Positions 16,862-25,086 of a stretch of 64,000 bases of DNA are shown here, one piece after another (positions within the stretch are counted from its first letter, which is position 1; every line of letters begins with the position of its first letter). The notes beneath the pieces are model-generated. The model ran no database searches, was not told the origin of the DNA, and saw only the letters and a list, made by a program, of their open reading frames with translations. This DNA comes from Pseudomonas tumuqii (GTDB lineage: Bacteria > Pseudomonadota > Gammaproteobacteria > Pseudomonadales > Pseudomonadaceae), in the NCBI RefSeq assembly GCF_013184545.1, contig NZ_JAAOJA010000001.1, positions 1 to 64,000 on the forward strand, read 5' to 3'. Position numbers and translations under genes: made by a program.

Positions 16862-18193
16862 TCAGGCCATGGCCTTGATGGTCAGGCTGTCCAGGTAGGC
16901 TTGCGGGTTTTCGGGGTCGAACACCTTGCCGTCGAAGAAGGTCTCGACGCCGCGCGAAGTCGAGGTGGGGATCTGCTCGGCCGGCAGGTTCAGGGCGGCG
17001 GCTGCGGCGCGCCAGATATCCTCGCGGTTGACCTGGGCGATCAGCGCCTGGCTGTCGAAACCGGTCGGCAGATAGCCCCAGCGCTTGTTCTCGGTAAGGA
17101 ACCAGAGGTCGTGGCTCTGGAACGGGTAGGAGGCGAAGTCGTCCCAGTAGCGCATCTGCTCGGGATGGTTCTCCACCACCTTGCCGGTGCCATAGGCGAA
17201 GTTGCCCTTCATGCGGTCGACGATGTCGGCGTAAGGCGCGCCGATCCAGCGCCGCTGCGAGCAGATCTTCGCCACTTCTTCCTTGTTTTCCGGCTTCTCG
17301 CAGAACATCTGCGCTTCCATGATCGCCATGGTCAGGGCCTTGGCCGCGTTGGGGTTGGCGGCGATGTAATCGCTGCGCAGGGCGAAGGATTTTTCCGGGT
17401 GGTTGTGCCACAGCTCGCCGGTGGTGTTGGCCGTGTAGCCGATCTTCTGGTTGATCAGCTGGGCGTTCCACGGCTCGCACACGCAGAAGGTGTCCATGCT
17501 GCCGACCTTCATGTTGGCGACCATCTGCGCCGGCGGCACGGTGATGGTGCTGATGTCGTTGTTCGGGTCGATGCCGCCGGCGGCCAGCCAGTAGCGCATC
17601 CACAGGTCGTGGGTGCCGCCGGGGAAGGTCATGGCGGCGCTGACTTTCTTGCCGCTGGCCTTCTTGGCGTCCAGGGCGGCCTTGAACGGGGCGCTGTCGA
17701 CGCCGATCTTGAGGTCGCGGTATTCCTCGCCCACCGAGATGCACTGGCCGGCCAGGTTGAGGCGGGCGAGGATGGAAATCGGCACCGGCTGGTTGTTCGG
17801 CGTGACGATGCCGGCGCTGATCAGGTAGGGCATGGGGGTGAGGATATGGGCGCCGTCGATGCCGTTCTTCGCCGAACCGAGGACCAGGTTGTCGCGGGTG
17901 GTGCCCCAGGACGATTGCTTGAGCACCTCGACCTCGGTCATGCCGTATTTGGCGAAGAAGCCCTTCTCGGCGGCGACAAACAGCGGCGCGGCATCGGTCA
18001 GGGCGATAAAGCCGAGTTTGGCCTTGGTGGTCTCCACGTCCGTGCCGGCGGCCCAGGCGCTGGACGACAGGCCCAGGGGCATGCCGCCGAGCAGGGCGAT
18101 GCCGCTGGCGGCGACTATCGACTGTTTCAGGAAGCGCCGGCGCGAGGCCATGAGTGCGCTGTTGCTGTCGTCATTGCTCGGCTTGTCGGTCAT
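16862..18193 (-). CDS. nrtA: Nitrate ABC transporter periplasmic substrate-binding protein (NrtA/CmpA family)
   Basis: 443-residue nitrate-binding protein. A twin-arginine signal (SRRRFLKQ at residues 17-24 followed by a hydrophobic stretch to SSAWA) sends it folded to the periplasm. The mature part has KLGFIALTDAAPLFVAAEKGFF, the standard NrtA opening, then GTRDN-like and GIDGAHILTPMP blocks. I start at the ATG at 18193, behind an AAAGGAA site, because it places the Tat motif at a normal distance. Upstream lies a leader with a sigma54 promoter and a terminator/antiterminator, pointing to NtrC plus NasR control. Confidence 0.93.
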   Translation of the reverse strand: MTDKPSNDDSNSALMASRRRFLKQSIVAASGIALLGGMPLGLSSSAWAAGTDVETTKAKLGFIALTDAAPLFVAAEKGFFAKYGMTEVEVLKQSSWGTTRDNLVLGSAKNGIDGAHILTPMPYLISAGIVTPNNQPVPISILARLNLAGQCISVGEEYRDLKIGVDSAPFKAALDAKKASGKKVSAAMTFPGGTHDLWMRYWLAAGGIDPNNDISTITVPPAQMVANMKVGSMDTFCVCEPWNAQLINQKIGYTANTTGELWHNHPEKSFALRSDYIAANPNAAKALTMAIMEAQMFCEKPENKEEVAKICSQRRWIGAPYADIVDRMKGNFAYGTGKVVENHPEQMRYWDDFASYPFQSHDLWFLTENKRWGYLPTGFDSQALIAQVNREDIWRAAAAALNLPAEQIPTSTSRGVETFFDGKVFDPENPQAYLDSLTIKAMA

Positions 18194-18222
18194 GCGCAGG
18201 GTTCCTTTGGGCAAAAAAAGGC

Positions 18223-18273
18223 AAAAAAAAACGATGTCACGCCGGTCGACTGAGTCGGGTGCGTGGACATCGT
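18223..18273 (-). terminator. Conditional terminator in the nrtA leader
   Basis: Minus-strand arms acgatgtccacgc (18273-18261) and gcgtgacatcgt (18242-18231) pair almost fully, with one bulged base, and are followed by nine T residues. The terminator lies 30 bases before the nrtA start codon, so it must be overridden for expression. Confidence 0.85.
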
Positions 18274-18278
18274 TGTCC
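18265..18278 (-). promoter_or_regulatory. Putative ANTAR (NasR) RNA hairpin P2, hexaloop AACGAT
   Basis: ggac-aacgat-gtcc: four-pair stem with a hexaloop having A at position 1 and G at position 4, the two bases conserved in ANTAR target loops. Its 3' arm overlaps the terminator's 5' arm, so the two folds exclude each other. Confidence 0.65.
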
Positions 18279-18327
18279 TGATCGGATTGTGGCGCCGGGC
18301 ACAGCATGCCGGGCGTATTCAGGTCAT

Positions 18328-18343
18328 AGCGAAAGCCGTGCCA
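18328..18343 (-). promoter_or_regulatory. Sigma54 promoter of nrtA operon
   Basis: TGGCACGGCTTTCGCT on the minus strand: GG and GC are exactly 10 bases apart, the -24 element TGGCACG is perfect, and the -12 element has one mismatch (TCGCT for TTGCT). Confidence 0.75.
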
Positions 18344-18526
18344 GGACGTCGAAATGCACCGGCAGGGCGCCGCGCTGCACCCGGTGCGCCAGGCAGATCA
18401 AGGCGTTGCGCGGTTTTGTTGGCAGTGGCGGGGCGCCTGCCGGGGCGGCCGAGTGAGGCGCCGGCATGGCGCTGGCCGATGGCGCGTGCACGTTCGCAGT
18501 GCAGTGGGCGGCGTGCATGCCTGAGT

Positions 18527-19816
18527 TCAGTGCTTGTGCCGCGGTCGGGCCGGCTCGATGTCGAGCGCCAGCAGGCGGTTGGCGACTTCCTCCAGGCGCA
18601 GGCCCTGGTTCATCGCCGACTGGCGCAACCAGGCATAGGCGGCGCTTTCGCTGTAGCCCTGCTGCTTGATCAGCAGTTGCTTGGCGCGTTCCACCTGCTT
18701 GCGTTCTTCCAGGGCCTGGCGCGCGTCCCGCAGCTCGTCGTGCATGCCCTGCAGGCGCTGGGTCTGGCTCTGCAGCAAGTCGAGGGTCGAGCGCGCCAGC
18801 GTGGCGCTCATGCCTTCCTGCGGCGAGCTGTCGAGGTCGCTGCTGTGCACGCTGAACAGCTTGGCCTGCTCGGCGGCGGCATGCATGTCGCTGAGGCCGT
18901 CGAGCAGGCGGCGGTGGCTGTGCAGGTCGCTGCGGATGCGTTGCATGCTCTGCCGACAGCGCTGCAGCAGATCCTGCTCCAGGCAGGTTTCGACGCTTTT
19001 CATCGCATCGATGCGCCTGGTATGCAGCTCGAACCAGAGTTCGCCGAGCTGGGGATCGACCCTGGCCTCGGCGCGGGTACGCCGGGCGATTTCGCGCAGG
19101 CGGCAGGCCTGGGCATTGCTGTCGCTGGCGCAGAGGTCGTGCCACAGGCTCAGGGCCGCCGGGCTGGCGAAGCGGCTGCAGGTCTCGAAGCTGCGCTCCT
19201 GGCTTTCCAGCAGATGTTCCAGTCGCTCGAGCATCTCGGCGGTGAAGTAGCCGCTGGCGAAGCCGGCAACGCCGAGGGCGCGTTCCTGGCCGGCGAGTTC
19301 CTTGCCCTGCATGAAGTTGAACAATGCCACCAGGCTGCGGGTGATCGCGGGGTCGACCGCGGTGTCGGCGGCCTCGAAGACCACGGCCAGCAGGCCGCCG
19401 ATCAGGCGTACCAGGGTGGCGGTGGCGTCCTGCATGCTGGTGCGGTGCTCGCGGATCTTGCGCCGCAGGGCCGGCAGCTCGTCGAGGCTATGCAGGGCAT
19501 AGGCGATGCGGGTGAACAGGCGGGTCTTGTCGGCCGAGCCGAGGTTGTCTGGCTCGATGCGTTCGAGATCCTCGCGTACCTGGCGCTCCAGCATCTGCGC
19601 GGCCTGGCTCAGGTTGTCCAGTTGCAGGCGCTGGTGCGGGGCGTTGCCGCTCAGGTAGAGGTTCGAGTAGCCGCGCTCTTTCTGCAGGGCGTGGACCAGC
19701 TGGCTGATGCGGGTGACCAGCTCGCAGGTCTGGCTCAGGTCTTCCAGGCCGAGCAGTTCGCTACGCCGGGCCGCCAGCATAAAGCGCAGGGTGGCCGGCA
19801 TCTTTCTCTCGTGCAT
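18527..19816 (-). CDS. nasR: Nitrate-sensing antitermination regulator NasR (NIT + ANTAR domains)
   Basis: 429-residue one-component regulator. The first ~340 residues form an all-alpha NIT nitrate/nitrite sensor domain ([18 protein letters not shown] is a typical NIT start). The last ~60 residues form an ANTAR RNA-binding domain ([28 protein letters not shown]). In Klebsiella, nitrate binding to NasR lets the ANTAR domain prevent termination in the nas leader. Here the nitrate transporter lies directly downstream on the same strand behind a matching leader. I start at the ATG at 19816; an internal ATG at 19801 is possible. It is divergent from hisB. Confidence 0.9.
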   Translation of the reverse strand: MHERKMPATLRFMLAARRSELLGLEDLSQTCELVTRISQLVHALQKERGYSNLYLSGNAPHQRLQLDNLSQAAQMLERQVREDLERIEPDNLGSADKTRLFTRIAYALHSLDELPALRRKIREHRTSMQDATATLVRLIGGLLAVVFEAADTAVDPAITRSLVALFNFMQGKELAGQERALGVAGFASGYFTAEMLERLEHLLESQERSFETCSRFASPAALSLWHDLCASDSNAQACRLREIARRTRAEARVDPQLGELWFELHTRRIDAMKSVETCLEQDLLQRCRQSMQRIRSDLHSHRRLLDGLSDMHAAAEQAKLFSVHSSDLDSSPQEGMSATLARSTLDLLQSQTQRLQGMHDELRDARQALEERKQVERAKQLLIKQQGYSESAAYAWLRQSAMNQGLRLEEVANRLLALDIEPARPRHKH

Positions 19817-19903
19817 GATCGCCACCTCCGGCCGGTAAATGCCCGGGAACGTGCAAGATGCAGTCCAGCCGGCGGGTGCGTATCGCCAGGGCGGCTTTGC
19901 CCT

Positions 19904-19909
19904 TATAAT
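19904..19909 (+). promoter_or_regulatory. -10 element upstream of hisB
   Basis: Perfect TATAAT 37 bases before the hisB ATG. No good -35 hexamer stands at the right spacing. Confidence 0.4.
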
Positions 19910-19946
19910 GGCAGCCTTTTTCCGTGGGCAATTTCTGGAGCTGGTG

Positions 19947-20540
19947 ATGGCCGAACGTACGGCATCCGTCGAGCGCAATACCCTGGAGACCCAGATCAAG
20001 GTCTCGATCAACCTGGATGGCACGGGCAAGGCCAAGTTCGCTATTGGCGTGCCGTTCCTCGAGCACATGCTCGATCAGATTGCCCGTCACGGCCTTATCG
20101 ACCTGGATATCCAGTGCCAGGGCGACCTGCATATCGACGACCACCACACCGTCGAAGACGTCGGCATCACCCTCGGCCAGGCCTTTACCAAGGCCATCGG
20201 CGACAAGAAGGGCATGACCCGTTACGGCCATTCCTATGTGCCGCTGGACGAGGCGCTGTCGCGCGTGGTGATCGACTTCTCCGGGCGTCCCGGCCTGCAG
20301 ATGCACGTGCCCTTCACCCGGGCGGTGGTCGGCGGCTTCGATGTCGACCTGTTCCAGGAGTTCTTCCAGGGCTTCGTCAACCATGCCCTGGTCAGCCTGC
20401 ACATCGACAACCTGCGTGGCACCAATACCCACCACCAGATCGAGACGGTGTTCAAGGCCTTCGGCCGCGCCCTGCGCATGGCCGTCGAACTGGACCCGCG
20501 CATGGCCGGGCAGATGCCGTCGACCAAGGGTTGCCTCTGA
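19947..20540 (+). CDS. hisB: Imidazoleglycerol-phosphate dehydratase HisB
   Basis: 197-residue monofunctional dehydratase of histidine biosynthesis (imidazoleglycerol-phosphate to imidazole-acetol phosphate). Metal-binding His clusters are visible as [11 protein letters not shown] and [11 protein letters not shown], and [13 protein letters not shown] and the C-terminal PSTKGCL are family blocks. It lacks the phosphatase half found in E. coli HisB, as expected in Pseudomonas. I start at the ATG at 19947 ([12 protein letters not shown]). The stop overlaps the hisH start by one base, opening a hisB-hisH-DUF2164-hisA-hisF run. Confidence 0.97.
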   Translation: MAERTASVERNTLETQIKVSINLDGTGKAKFAIGVPFLEHMLDQIARHGLIDLDIQCQGDLHIDDHHTVEDVGITLGQAFTKAIGDKKGMTRYGHSYVPLDEALSRVVIDFSGRPGLQMHVPFTRAVVGGFDVDLFQEFFQGFVNHALVSLHIDNLRGTNTHHQIETVFKAFGRALRMAVELDPRMAGQMPSTKGCL

Positions 20541-21178
20541 TGCAGACGGTTGCAGTAATCGATTACGGCATGGGCAATCTGCACTCGGTGGCCAAGGCCC
20601 TCGAGCATGTCGGTGCCGGCAAGGTGCTGGTGACCAGCGATGCCCAGGTGATTCGCGAGGCCGATCGGGTGGTGTTTCCCGGGGTCGGGGCGATCCGCGA
20701 CTGCATGGCCGAGATCAAGCGCCTGGGCTTCGATGAGCTGGTGCGTGAAGTCAGCGTCGATCGGCCGTTTCTCGGCATCTGCGTCGGCATGCAGGCGCTG
20801 CTCGAGCGCAGCGAGGAGAACGATGGGGTCGACTGCATCGGTTTGTTCCCCGGCCAGGTGCGCTTCTTCGGCAAGGGCATGGTCGAGGACGGCGAGCAGT
20901 TGAAGGTGCCGCACATGGGCTGGAACGAGGTGGCGCAGTCGGTCAAGCACCCGCTGTGGCACGACATTCCGGACCTGGCGCGCTTCTACTTCGTGCACAG
21001 CTATTACGTCGAGGCGGGCAATCCCAAGCAGGTGGTCGGTCGCGGCCATTACGGCAAGGATTTCGCCGCGGCGCTGGCCGATGGCTCGCGCTTCGCCGTG
21101 CAGTTCCACCCGGAGAAGAGCCACACCCATGGCCTGCAGCTGCTGCAGAACTTCGCCGCCTGGGATGGGCGCTGGTAA
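20540..21178 (+). CDS. hisH: Imidazole glycerol phosphate synthase glutaminase subunit HisH
   Basis: 212-residue class I glutamine amidotransferase. The triad is Cys81 (FLGICVGMQ), His190 and Glu192 (QFHPEKS). It starts [14 protein letters not shown], the canonical HisH opening, and has the oxyanion strand GVGAIRD. It releases ammonia from glutamine and channels it to HisF, encoded two genes downstream, to make imidazole glycerol phosphate and AICAR. The start codon overlaps the hisB stop by one base. A much longer frame runs upstream through hisB in another phase but has no coding support. Confidence 0.97.
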   Translation: MQTVAVIDYGMGNLHSVAKALEHVGAGKVLVTSDAQVIREADRVVFPGVGAIRDCMAEIKRLGFDELVREVSVDRPFLGICVGMQALLERSEENDGVDCIGLFPGQVRFFGKGMVEDGEQLKVPHMGWNEVAQSVKHPLWHDIPDLARFYFVHSYYVEAGNPKQVVGRGHYGKDFAAALADGSRFAVQFHPEKSHTHGLQLLQNFAAWDGRW

Positions 21179-21439
21179 ATGAGCAAGGCCAAGGGCAAGC
21201 CGCCGATCCTCAGCCTCACGCCGGAACAGGAGCGTGAGGCGATCAGCACCCTCAAGCGCTTCGTGGAGGCGCGCTTCGAGCTGCAGCTGGGTTCGTTCGA
21301 GGTCGCGGAAATCCTCGAGCTGTTTACCCGCGAAATTGCTCCGCACTATTACAACCGGGCGATTTTCGATGTGCAGACCGTCCTCAGGGACAGGTTCGAC
21401 AGCATCGAAAGCGACCTCTGGGCGCTCGAGAAGAGCTGA
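21179..21439 (+). CDS. DUF2164 family protein
   Basis: 86-residue conserved protein of unknown function. It is rich in charged helices ([21 protein letters not shown], then [23 protein letters not shown]). There is no signal peptide or membrane segment, so it is probably cytoplasmic. It is wedged between hisH and hisA with no gap after the hisH stop, an arrangement also common in other Pseudomonas. It may simply ride in the his operon; no catalytic motif is visible. Confidence 0.85.
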   Translation: MSKAKGKPPILSLTPEQEREAISTLKRFVEARFELQLGSFEVAEILELFTREIAPHYYNRAIFDVQTVLRDRFDSIESDLWALEKS

Positions 21440-21476
21440 TCCTCACCGAATCCAAAGACTTGAACAGGTTCAACCG

Positions 21477-22214
21477 ATGCTGATTATTCCCGCTATCGAT
21501 CTGAAAGACGGCGCTTGCGTGCGCCTGCGCCAGGGCCGCATGGAAGACTCCACGGTGTTTTCCGACGACCCGGTGAGCATGGCGGCCAAGTGGGTGGAAG
21601 GCGGCTGCCGTCGGCTGCACCTGGTCGATCTGAACGGCGCCTTCGAAGGCCAGCCGGTCAACGGCGAGGTGGTCACCGCCATCGCCAAGCGCTACCCGCA
21701 TCTGCCGATCCAGATCGGCGGCGGCATCCGCTCGCTGGAAACCATCGAGCACTACGTCAAGGCCGGGGTCAGCTACGTGATTATCGGCACCAAGGCGGTG
21801 AAAGATCCGCAATTCGTCACCGACGCCTGCAAGGCCTTCCCGGGCAAGGTGATTGTCGGCCTGGACGCCAAGGACGGTTTCGTCGCCACCGACGGCTGGG
21901 CCGAAGTCAGCACGGTGCAGGCCACCGACCTGGCCAAACGCTTCGAGGCCGATGGTGTGTCCGCGATCGTCTACACCGACATCGCCAAGGACGGCATGAT
22001 GCAGGGCTGCAATGTCGAGGCCACTGCGGCCCTGGCCGCCGCCAGCCGGATTCCGGTGATCGCCTCCGGTGGTATCCACAACCTCGGCGATATCGAGAAG
22101 CTGCTGCTGGCGCGCTCGCCAGGCATCATCGGCGCCATCACCGGCCGGGCGATCTATGAAGGCACCCTGGATGTGGCTGAAGCGCAGGCCTTCTGCGACA
22201 GCTTCAAGGGCTGA
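21477..22214 (+). CDS. hisA: Phosphoribosylformimino-5-aminoimidazole carboxamide ribotide isomerase HisA
   Basis: 245-residue TIM barrel. The catalytic Asp8 lies in [17 protein letters not shown], the second catalytic Asp in VGLDAKDG, and the phosphate-binding half-barrel motifs are IQIGGGIRS and VIASGGIHN. It isomerises ProFAR to PRFAR, the substrate for HisF/HisH. The start at 21477 is fixed by the conserved N-terminus; the frame upstream runs through DUF2164. It is followed by hisF after 75 bases. Confidence 0.97.
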   Translation: MLIIPAIDLKDGACVRLRQGRMEDSTVFSDDPVSMAAKWVEGGCRRLHLVDLNGAFEGQPVNGEVVTAIAKRYPHLPIQIGGGIRSLETIEHYVKAGVSYVIIGTKAVKDPQFVTDACKAFPGKVIVGLDAKDGFVATDGWAEVSTVQATDLAKRFEADGVSAIVYTDIAKDGMMQGCNVEATAALAAASRIPVIASGGIHNLGDIEKLLLARSPGIIGAITGRAIYEGTLDVAEAQAFCDSFKG

Positions 22215-22289
22215 CGCGGGCGCGACCTGCACTGTTTTGGTGGTGCGCCCGACCTGGGCGGCCCCGCGACACCTTACGGGAATACCTCT

Positions 22290-23060
22290 ATGGCACTGGC
22301 TAAACGCATCATCCCCTGCCTCGACGTGGACAACGGCCGCGTGGTCAAGGGCGTCCAGTTCGAGAACATCCGCGATGCCGGCGATCCGGTGGAAATCGCC
22401 CGCCGTTACGACGAGCAGGGCGCCGACGAGATTACCTTCCTCGACATCACCGCCAGCGTCGATGGCCGCGACACCACCCTGCATACGGTCGAGCGCATGG
22501 CCAGCCAGGTGTTCATTCCGCTGACCGTGGGCGGCGGCGTGCGCACCGTGCAGGACATCCGCAACCTGCTGAATGCCGGCGCGGACAAGGTCTCGATCAA
22601 CACCGCGGCGGTGTTTACCCCGGAGTTCGTCGGCGAGGCGGCTGCGCGCTTCGGTTCGCAGTGCATCGTCGTCGCCATCGACGCGAAGCAGGTTTCCAAA
22701 CCGGGTGAAACCCCGCGCTGGGAAATCTTCACCCACGGCGGGCGCAAGCCGACCGGCCTGGATGCCGTGCTCTGGGCGAAGAAAATGGAAGACCTCGGCG
22801 CCGGTGAAATTCTCCTCACCAGCATGGATCAGGATGGCGTGAAGCGCGGCTACGACCTCGGCGTCACCCGCGCCATCAGCGAGCTGGTCGGCATTCCGGT
22901 GATCGCCTCCGGCGGCGTCGGCAACCTCGAACACCTGGCCGCCGGCATCCTCGAAGGCAAGGCCGATGCGGTGCTGGCGGCGAGCATCTTCCACTTCGGC
23001 GAATACACCGTACCCGAGGCCAAGGCCTACCTGGCCAGTCGCGGCATCGTGGTGCGCTGA
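22290..23060 (+). CDS. hisF: Imidazole glycerol phosphate synthase cyclase subunit HisF
   Basis: 256-residue TIM barrel, the usual HisF length. The first catalytic Asp lies in [16 protein letters not shown] (residue 11), the second in VVAIDAKQ, and [10 protein letters not shown] and [12 protein letters not shown] are the phosphate sites. With HisH it makes imidazole glycerol phosphate and AICAR. The preceding 75-base gap contains a facing gcgcccg...gggcg stretch that could form a weak hairpin. Confidence 0.97.
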   Translation: MALAKRIIPCLDVDNGRVVKGVQFENIRDAGDPVEIARRYDEQGADEITFLDITASVDGRDTTLHTVERMASQVFIPLTVGGGVRTVQDIRNLLNAGADKVSINTAAVFTPEFVGEAAARFGSQCIVVAIDAKQVSKPGETPRWEIFTHGGRKPTGLDAVLWAKKMEDLGAGEILLTSMDQDGVKRGYDLGVTRAISELVGIPVIASGGVGNLEHLAAGILEGKADAVLAASIFHFGEYTVPEAKAYLASRGIVVR

Positions 23061-23257
23061 TAGGTCGGCACGGCAGGCACTGTCGACCCAAGCTGGGAAC
23101 GAGTCGACAGCGCCCGCTGGCGCGCTGGGTTAGGCTCTCGGCTGGCGTCTGCCGACAAATACATAAATGCGTCATTCCAGGTCTGCCATGGACCGGATGA
23201 GCCGCATTCTCCCGGGTGCGACTGGGCGTAGAGGGTCGGGCTGAGTATGCTGCGGCA

Positions 23258-23290
23258 TCCTGCCTTCACCAGAACTGTCCTGCCTTCACC
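23258..23290 (+). repeat. Spaced 13-base direct repeat upstream of solute-binding-like gene
   Basis: tcctgccttcacc occurs at 23258-23270 and again at 23278-23290, exactly 20 bases apart (about two helical turns), just upstream of the ribosome site of the next gene. This could be a tandem regulator-binding site. Confidence 0.4.
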
Positions 23291-23308
23291 CGCATAAAGA
23301 GAATGCAC

Positions 23309-24064
23309 ATGCACAAACGCCTGCTGTTTGCGCTGGCCGGTGTCGTATTCGGGCTGAGCACCAGCGCTCACGCCGAATTGGCGCCGGACTACCGCGTGGT
23401 TTTGCTCACCGAGAACTTCCCGCCCTACAACATGGCGGTCAACGGCAAGAACTTCGCCCAGGAAGACAAACTTGACGGTATAGCGGTGGATATCGTGCGC
23501 GAGATGTTCAAGCGTGCCGGCGTCAACTACAGCATGACCCTGCGCTTCCCCTGGGATCGCATCTACAAGCTGGCGCTGGAGAAGCCGGACTACGGCGTGT
23601 TCGTCACCGCCCGGTTGCCCGAGCGTGAAGCGCTGTTCAAGTGGGTCGGGCCGATCGGTCCGGACGACTGGGTATTGCTGGGGCGGGGCGACAGCACTAT
23701 CACGCTGGGCAGCCTGGCAGAGGCCAAGCAGTACAGAGTCGGCGCCTACAAGGGTGATGCCATCGCCGACCATCTGCAACAACAGGGGCTGCAACCGGTC
23801 ACCGTATTGCGTGATCAACAGAACGCCAGGAAGCTCATGGCCGAGCAGATCGACCTGTGGGCCACCGGCGATCCCGCCGGACGTTACCTGGCGAAACAGG
23901 AAGGTGTCTCCGGGCTGAAAACCATCCTGCGGTTCGACAGTGCCGAGTTGTACCTGGCCCTCAACAAGGCTGTACCCGACGAAGTGGTACAGAAGCTGCA
24001 GGCCGAATTGGACCGGATGCGCGACGAAGGCTTTGTCGACGACATCCTCAACAGTTATCTGTAA
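23309..24064 (+). CDS. Periplasmic solute-binding-like protein (family 3), first of tandem pair
   Basis: 251-residue secreted protein resembling amino-acid-binding proteins. The signal peptide is MHKRLLF... ending STSAHA near residue 23. The mature part has VVLLTENFPPYNMAV, GIAVDIVREMFKRAG, and a C-terminal LYLALNKAVPDEVVQKLQ block typical of this subfamily. I prefer the ATG at 23309 because AGAG lies seven bases upstream; an ATG at 23303 is also in frame. No permease or ATPase is encoded nearby. It may work with a distant transporter or act as a sensor-associated binding protein. It is paralogous to the next gene. Confidence 0.8.
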   Translation: MHKRLLFALAGVVFGLSTSAHAELAPDYRVVLLTENFPPYNMAVNGKNFAQEDKLDGIAVDIVREMFKRAGVNYSMTLRFPWDRIYKLALEKPDYGVFVTARLPEREALFKWVGPIGPDDWVLLGRGDSTITLGSLAEAKQYRVGAYKGDAIADHLQQQGLQPVTVLRDQQNARKLMAEQIDLWATGDPAGRYLAKQEGVSGLKTILRFDSAELYLALNKAVPDEVVQKLQAELDRMRDEGFVDDILNSYL

Positions 24065-24139
24065 AACAGGACTCAGCAGTCTGGCCACGAGCCGGGCTGC
24101 CGCTGGCCATAATCCCCACACCTGCGAGCGGGAAGACTA

Positions 24140-24895
24140 ATGTTGAAAATCATAAAAAGCAGTCTGTTGTTCGGCCTTTTCTTCAGCGCCTGCGCGGCCC
24201 ATGCCGAGTTGCCCTATGGCTACAAGGTGGTGCTGCTGACCGAGAACTTCCCGCCGTTCAATATGTCGGTCGACGACAAGAACTTCGCCCGTGACGACGG
24301 CATCGACGGCATCAGCGCCGAGATCGTCCGTGCCATGTTCAAGCGCGCCAAGATCGACTACAGCCTGAGCCTGCGCTTTCCCTGGGATCGGCTGTACCGC
24401 CTGACCCTGGACAAGCCCAACTATGGGTTGTTCTCCACCACCTTTACCCCGGAGCGCCAGCCGCTGTTCAAGTGGGTGGGGCCGATTGCCAACACCGGCT
24501 GGGTGCTGCTTGCCGCGCCAGGCAACAACCTCAGTGTGGCGAGCTTGAAAGAGGCCGGGCAATACAAGGTCGGCGCCTACAAGAACGATGCGGTCAGCCA
24601 GCACCTGGAAAGCCAGGGGCTGCAGCCGATCAATGCGCTGCGCGACCAGGAAAACGTCAAGAAGCTGCTCAGCGGCAAGATCGATCTGTGGGCCACCACC
24701 GACCCGGTTGGCCGCTACCTGGCCAAGCAGGAGGGCGTCAGCGGCCTGACCACCGTACTGCGCTTCAAGGAGGCCGAGCTGTACCTGGCGCTGAACAAGG
24801 ACACCCCGGATGAGGTGGTGCAGCGCTTGCAGAAGGCGCTGGACGAGTTGCGCAGCGAAGGCTTCGTCGAGGACATGACCAACAGCTATCTGTAG
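24140..24895 (+). CDS. Periplasmic solute-binding-like protein (family 3), second of tandem pair
   Basis: 251 residues, the same length as its upstream neighbour and alignable over the whole length (LTENFPPFNMSVDDKNFARDD versus LTENFPPYNMAVNGKNFAQED, LRFPWDR, and LYLALNK in both). The signal peptide ends near CAAHA. The copies clearly arose by tandem duplication but have diverged. The conserved LRFPWDR region probably forms part of the ligand pocket. The ligand is unknown. A strong bidirectional terminator follows, so the pair is a closed unit. Confidence 0.8.
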   Translation: MLKIIKSSLLFGLFFSACAAHAELPYGYKVVLLTENFPPFNMSVDDKNFARDDGIDGISAEIVRAMFKRAKIDYSLSLRFPWDRLYRLTLDKPNYGLFSTTFTPERQPLFKWVGPIANTGWVLLAAPGNNLSVASLKEAGQYKVGAYKNDAVSQHLESQGLQPINALRDQENVKKLLSGKIDLWATTDPVGRYLAKQEGVSGLTTVLRFKEAELYLALNKDTPDEVVQRLQKALDELRSEGFVEDMTNSYL

Positions 24896-24910
24896 CCGCT
24901 AATCGGCGTC

Positions 24911-24948
24911 AAAAAGCCCGGCCTTGAGTGATCAAGGCCGGGCTTTTT
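24911..24948. terminator. Bidirectional intrinsic terminator
   Basis: aaaaagcccggccttga (24911-24927) pairs perfectly with tcaaggccgggcttttt (24932-24948) over a 4-base loop, with A and T tracts on either side. It can serve both the solute-binding pair (+) and ctpA (-). Confidence 0.9.
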
Positions 24949-24989
24949 GCTGGTCATCTGTACGCTTGTTGGGCTGTGACGAACTACCT

Positions 24990-25059
24990 GTAGGCGCGGC
25001 GGTGGCGCCCAGTTCCATGGCCGCGATTGCGGTTTCGCGGGCATGGCCCGCTCCTACGG
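24990..25059. repeat. REP element pair
   Basis: gtttcgcgggcatggcccgc at 25032-25051, continuing to ctcctacg, is a well-conserved Pseudomonas REP in reverse orientation. A degenerate facing copy (tgtaggcgcggcggtggcgc) starts at 24990. The pair lies in the convergent gap between the binding-protein gene and ctpA. Confidence 0.75.
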
Positions 25060-25086
25060 GCAGCAGGCTGCTTGCTTGGGATGGAG

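Larger units (their letters stand above)
18194..18327 (-). promoter_or_regulatory. nrtA leader RNA with ANTAR antitermination signals
   Basis: The untranslated leader runs from roughly 18316 to the nrtA start. It contains a hairpin with a six-base loop (18265-18278) that shares bases with the 5' arm of a strong intrinsic terminator (18223-18273). This is the layout known for NasR and other ANTAR proteins: nitrate-bound regulator stabilises the hexaloop hairpin and so prevents the terminator. The nasR gene lies immediately upstream. A second, upstream hairpin (P1) expected for ANTAR targets is not clear; ggcatgctgtgcc is the best candidate. Confidence 0.65.

Noticed and set aside
18263..21178. 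971-residue open frame ending with hisH
   Set aside because: Only the last 212 residues match a family (HisH). The rest is antisense to nasR and out of frame over hisB.
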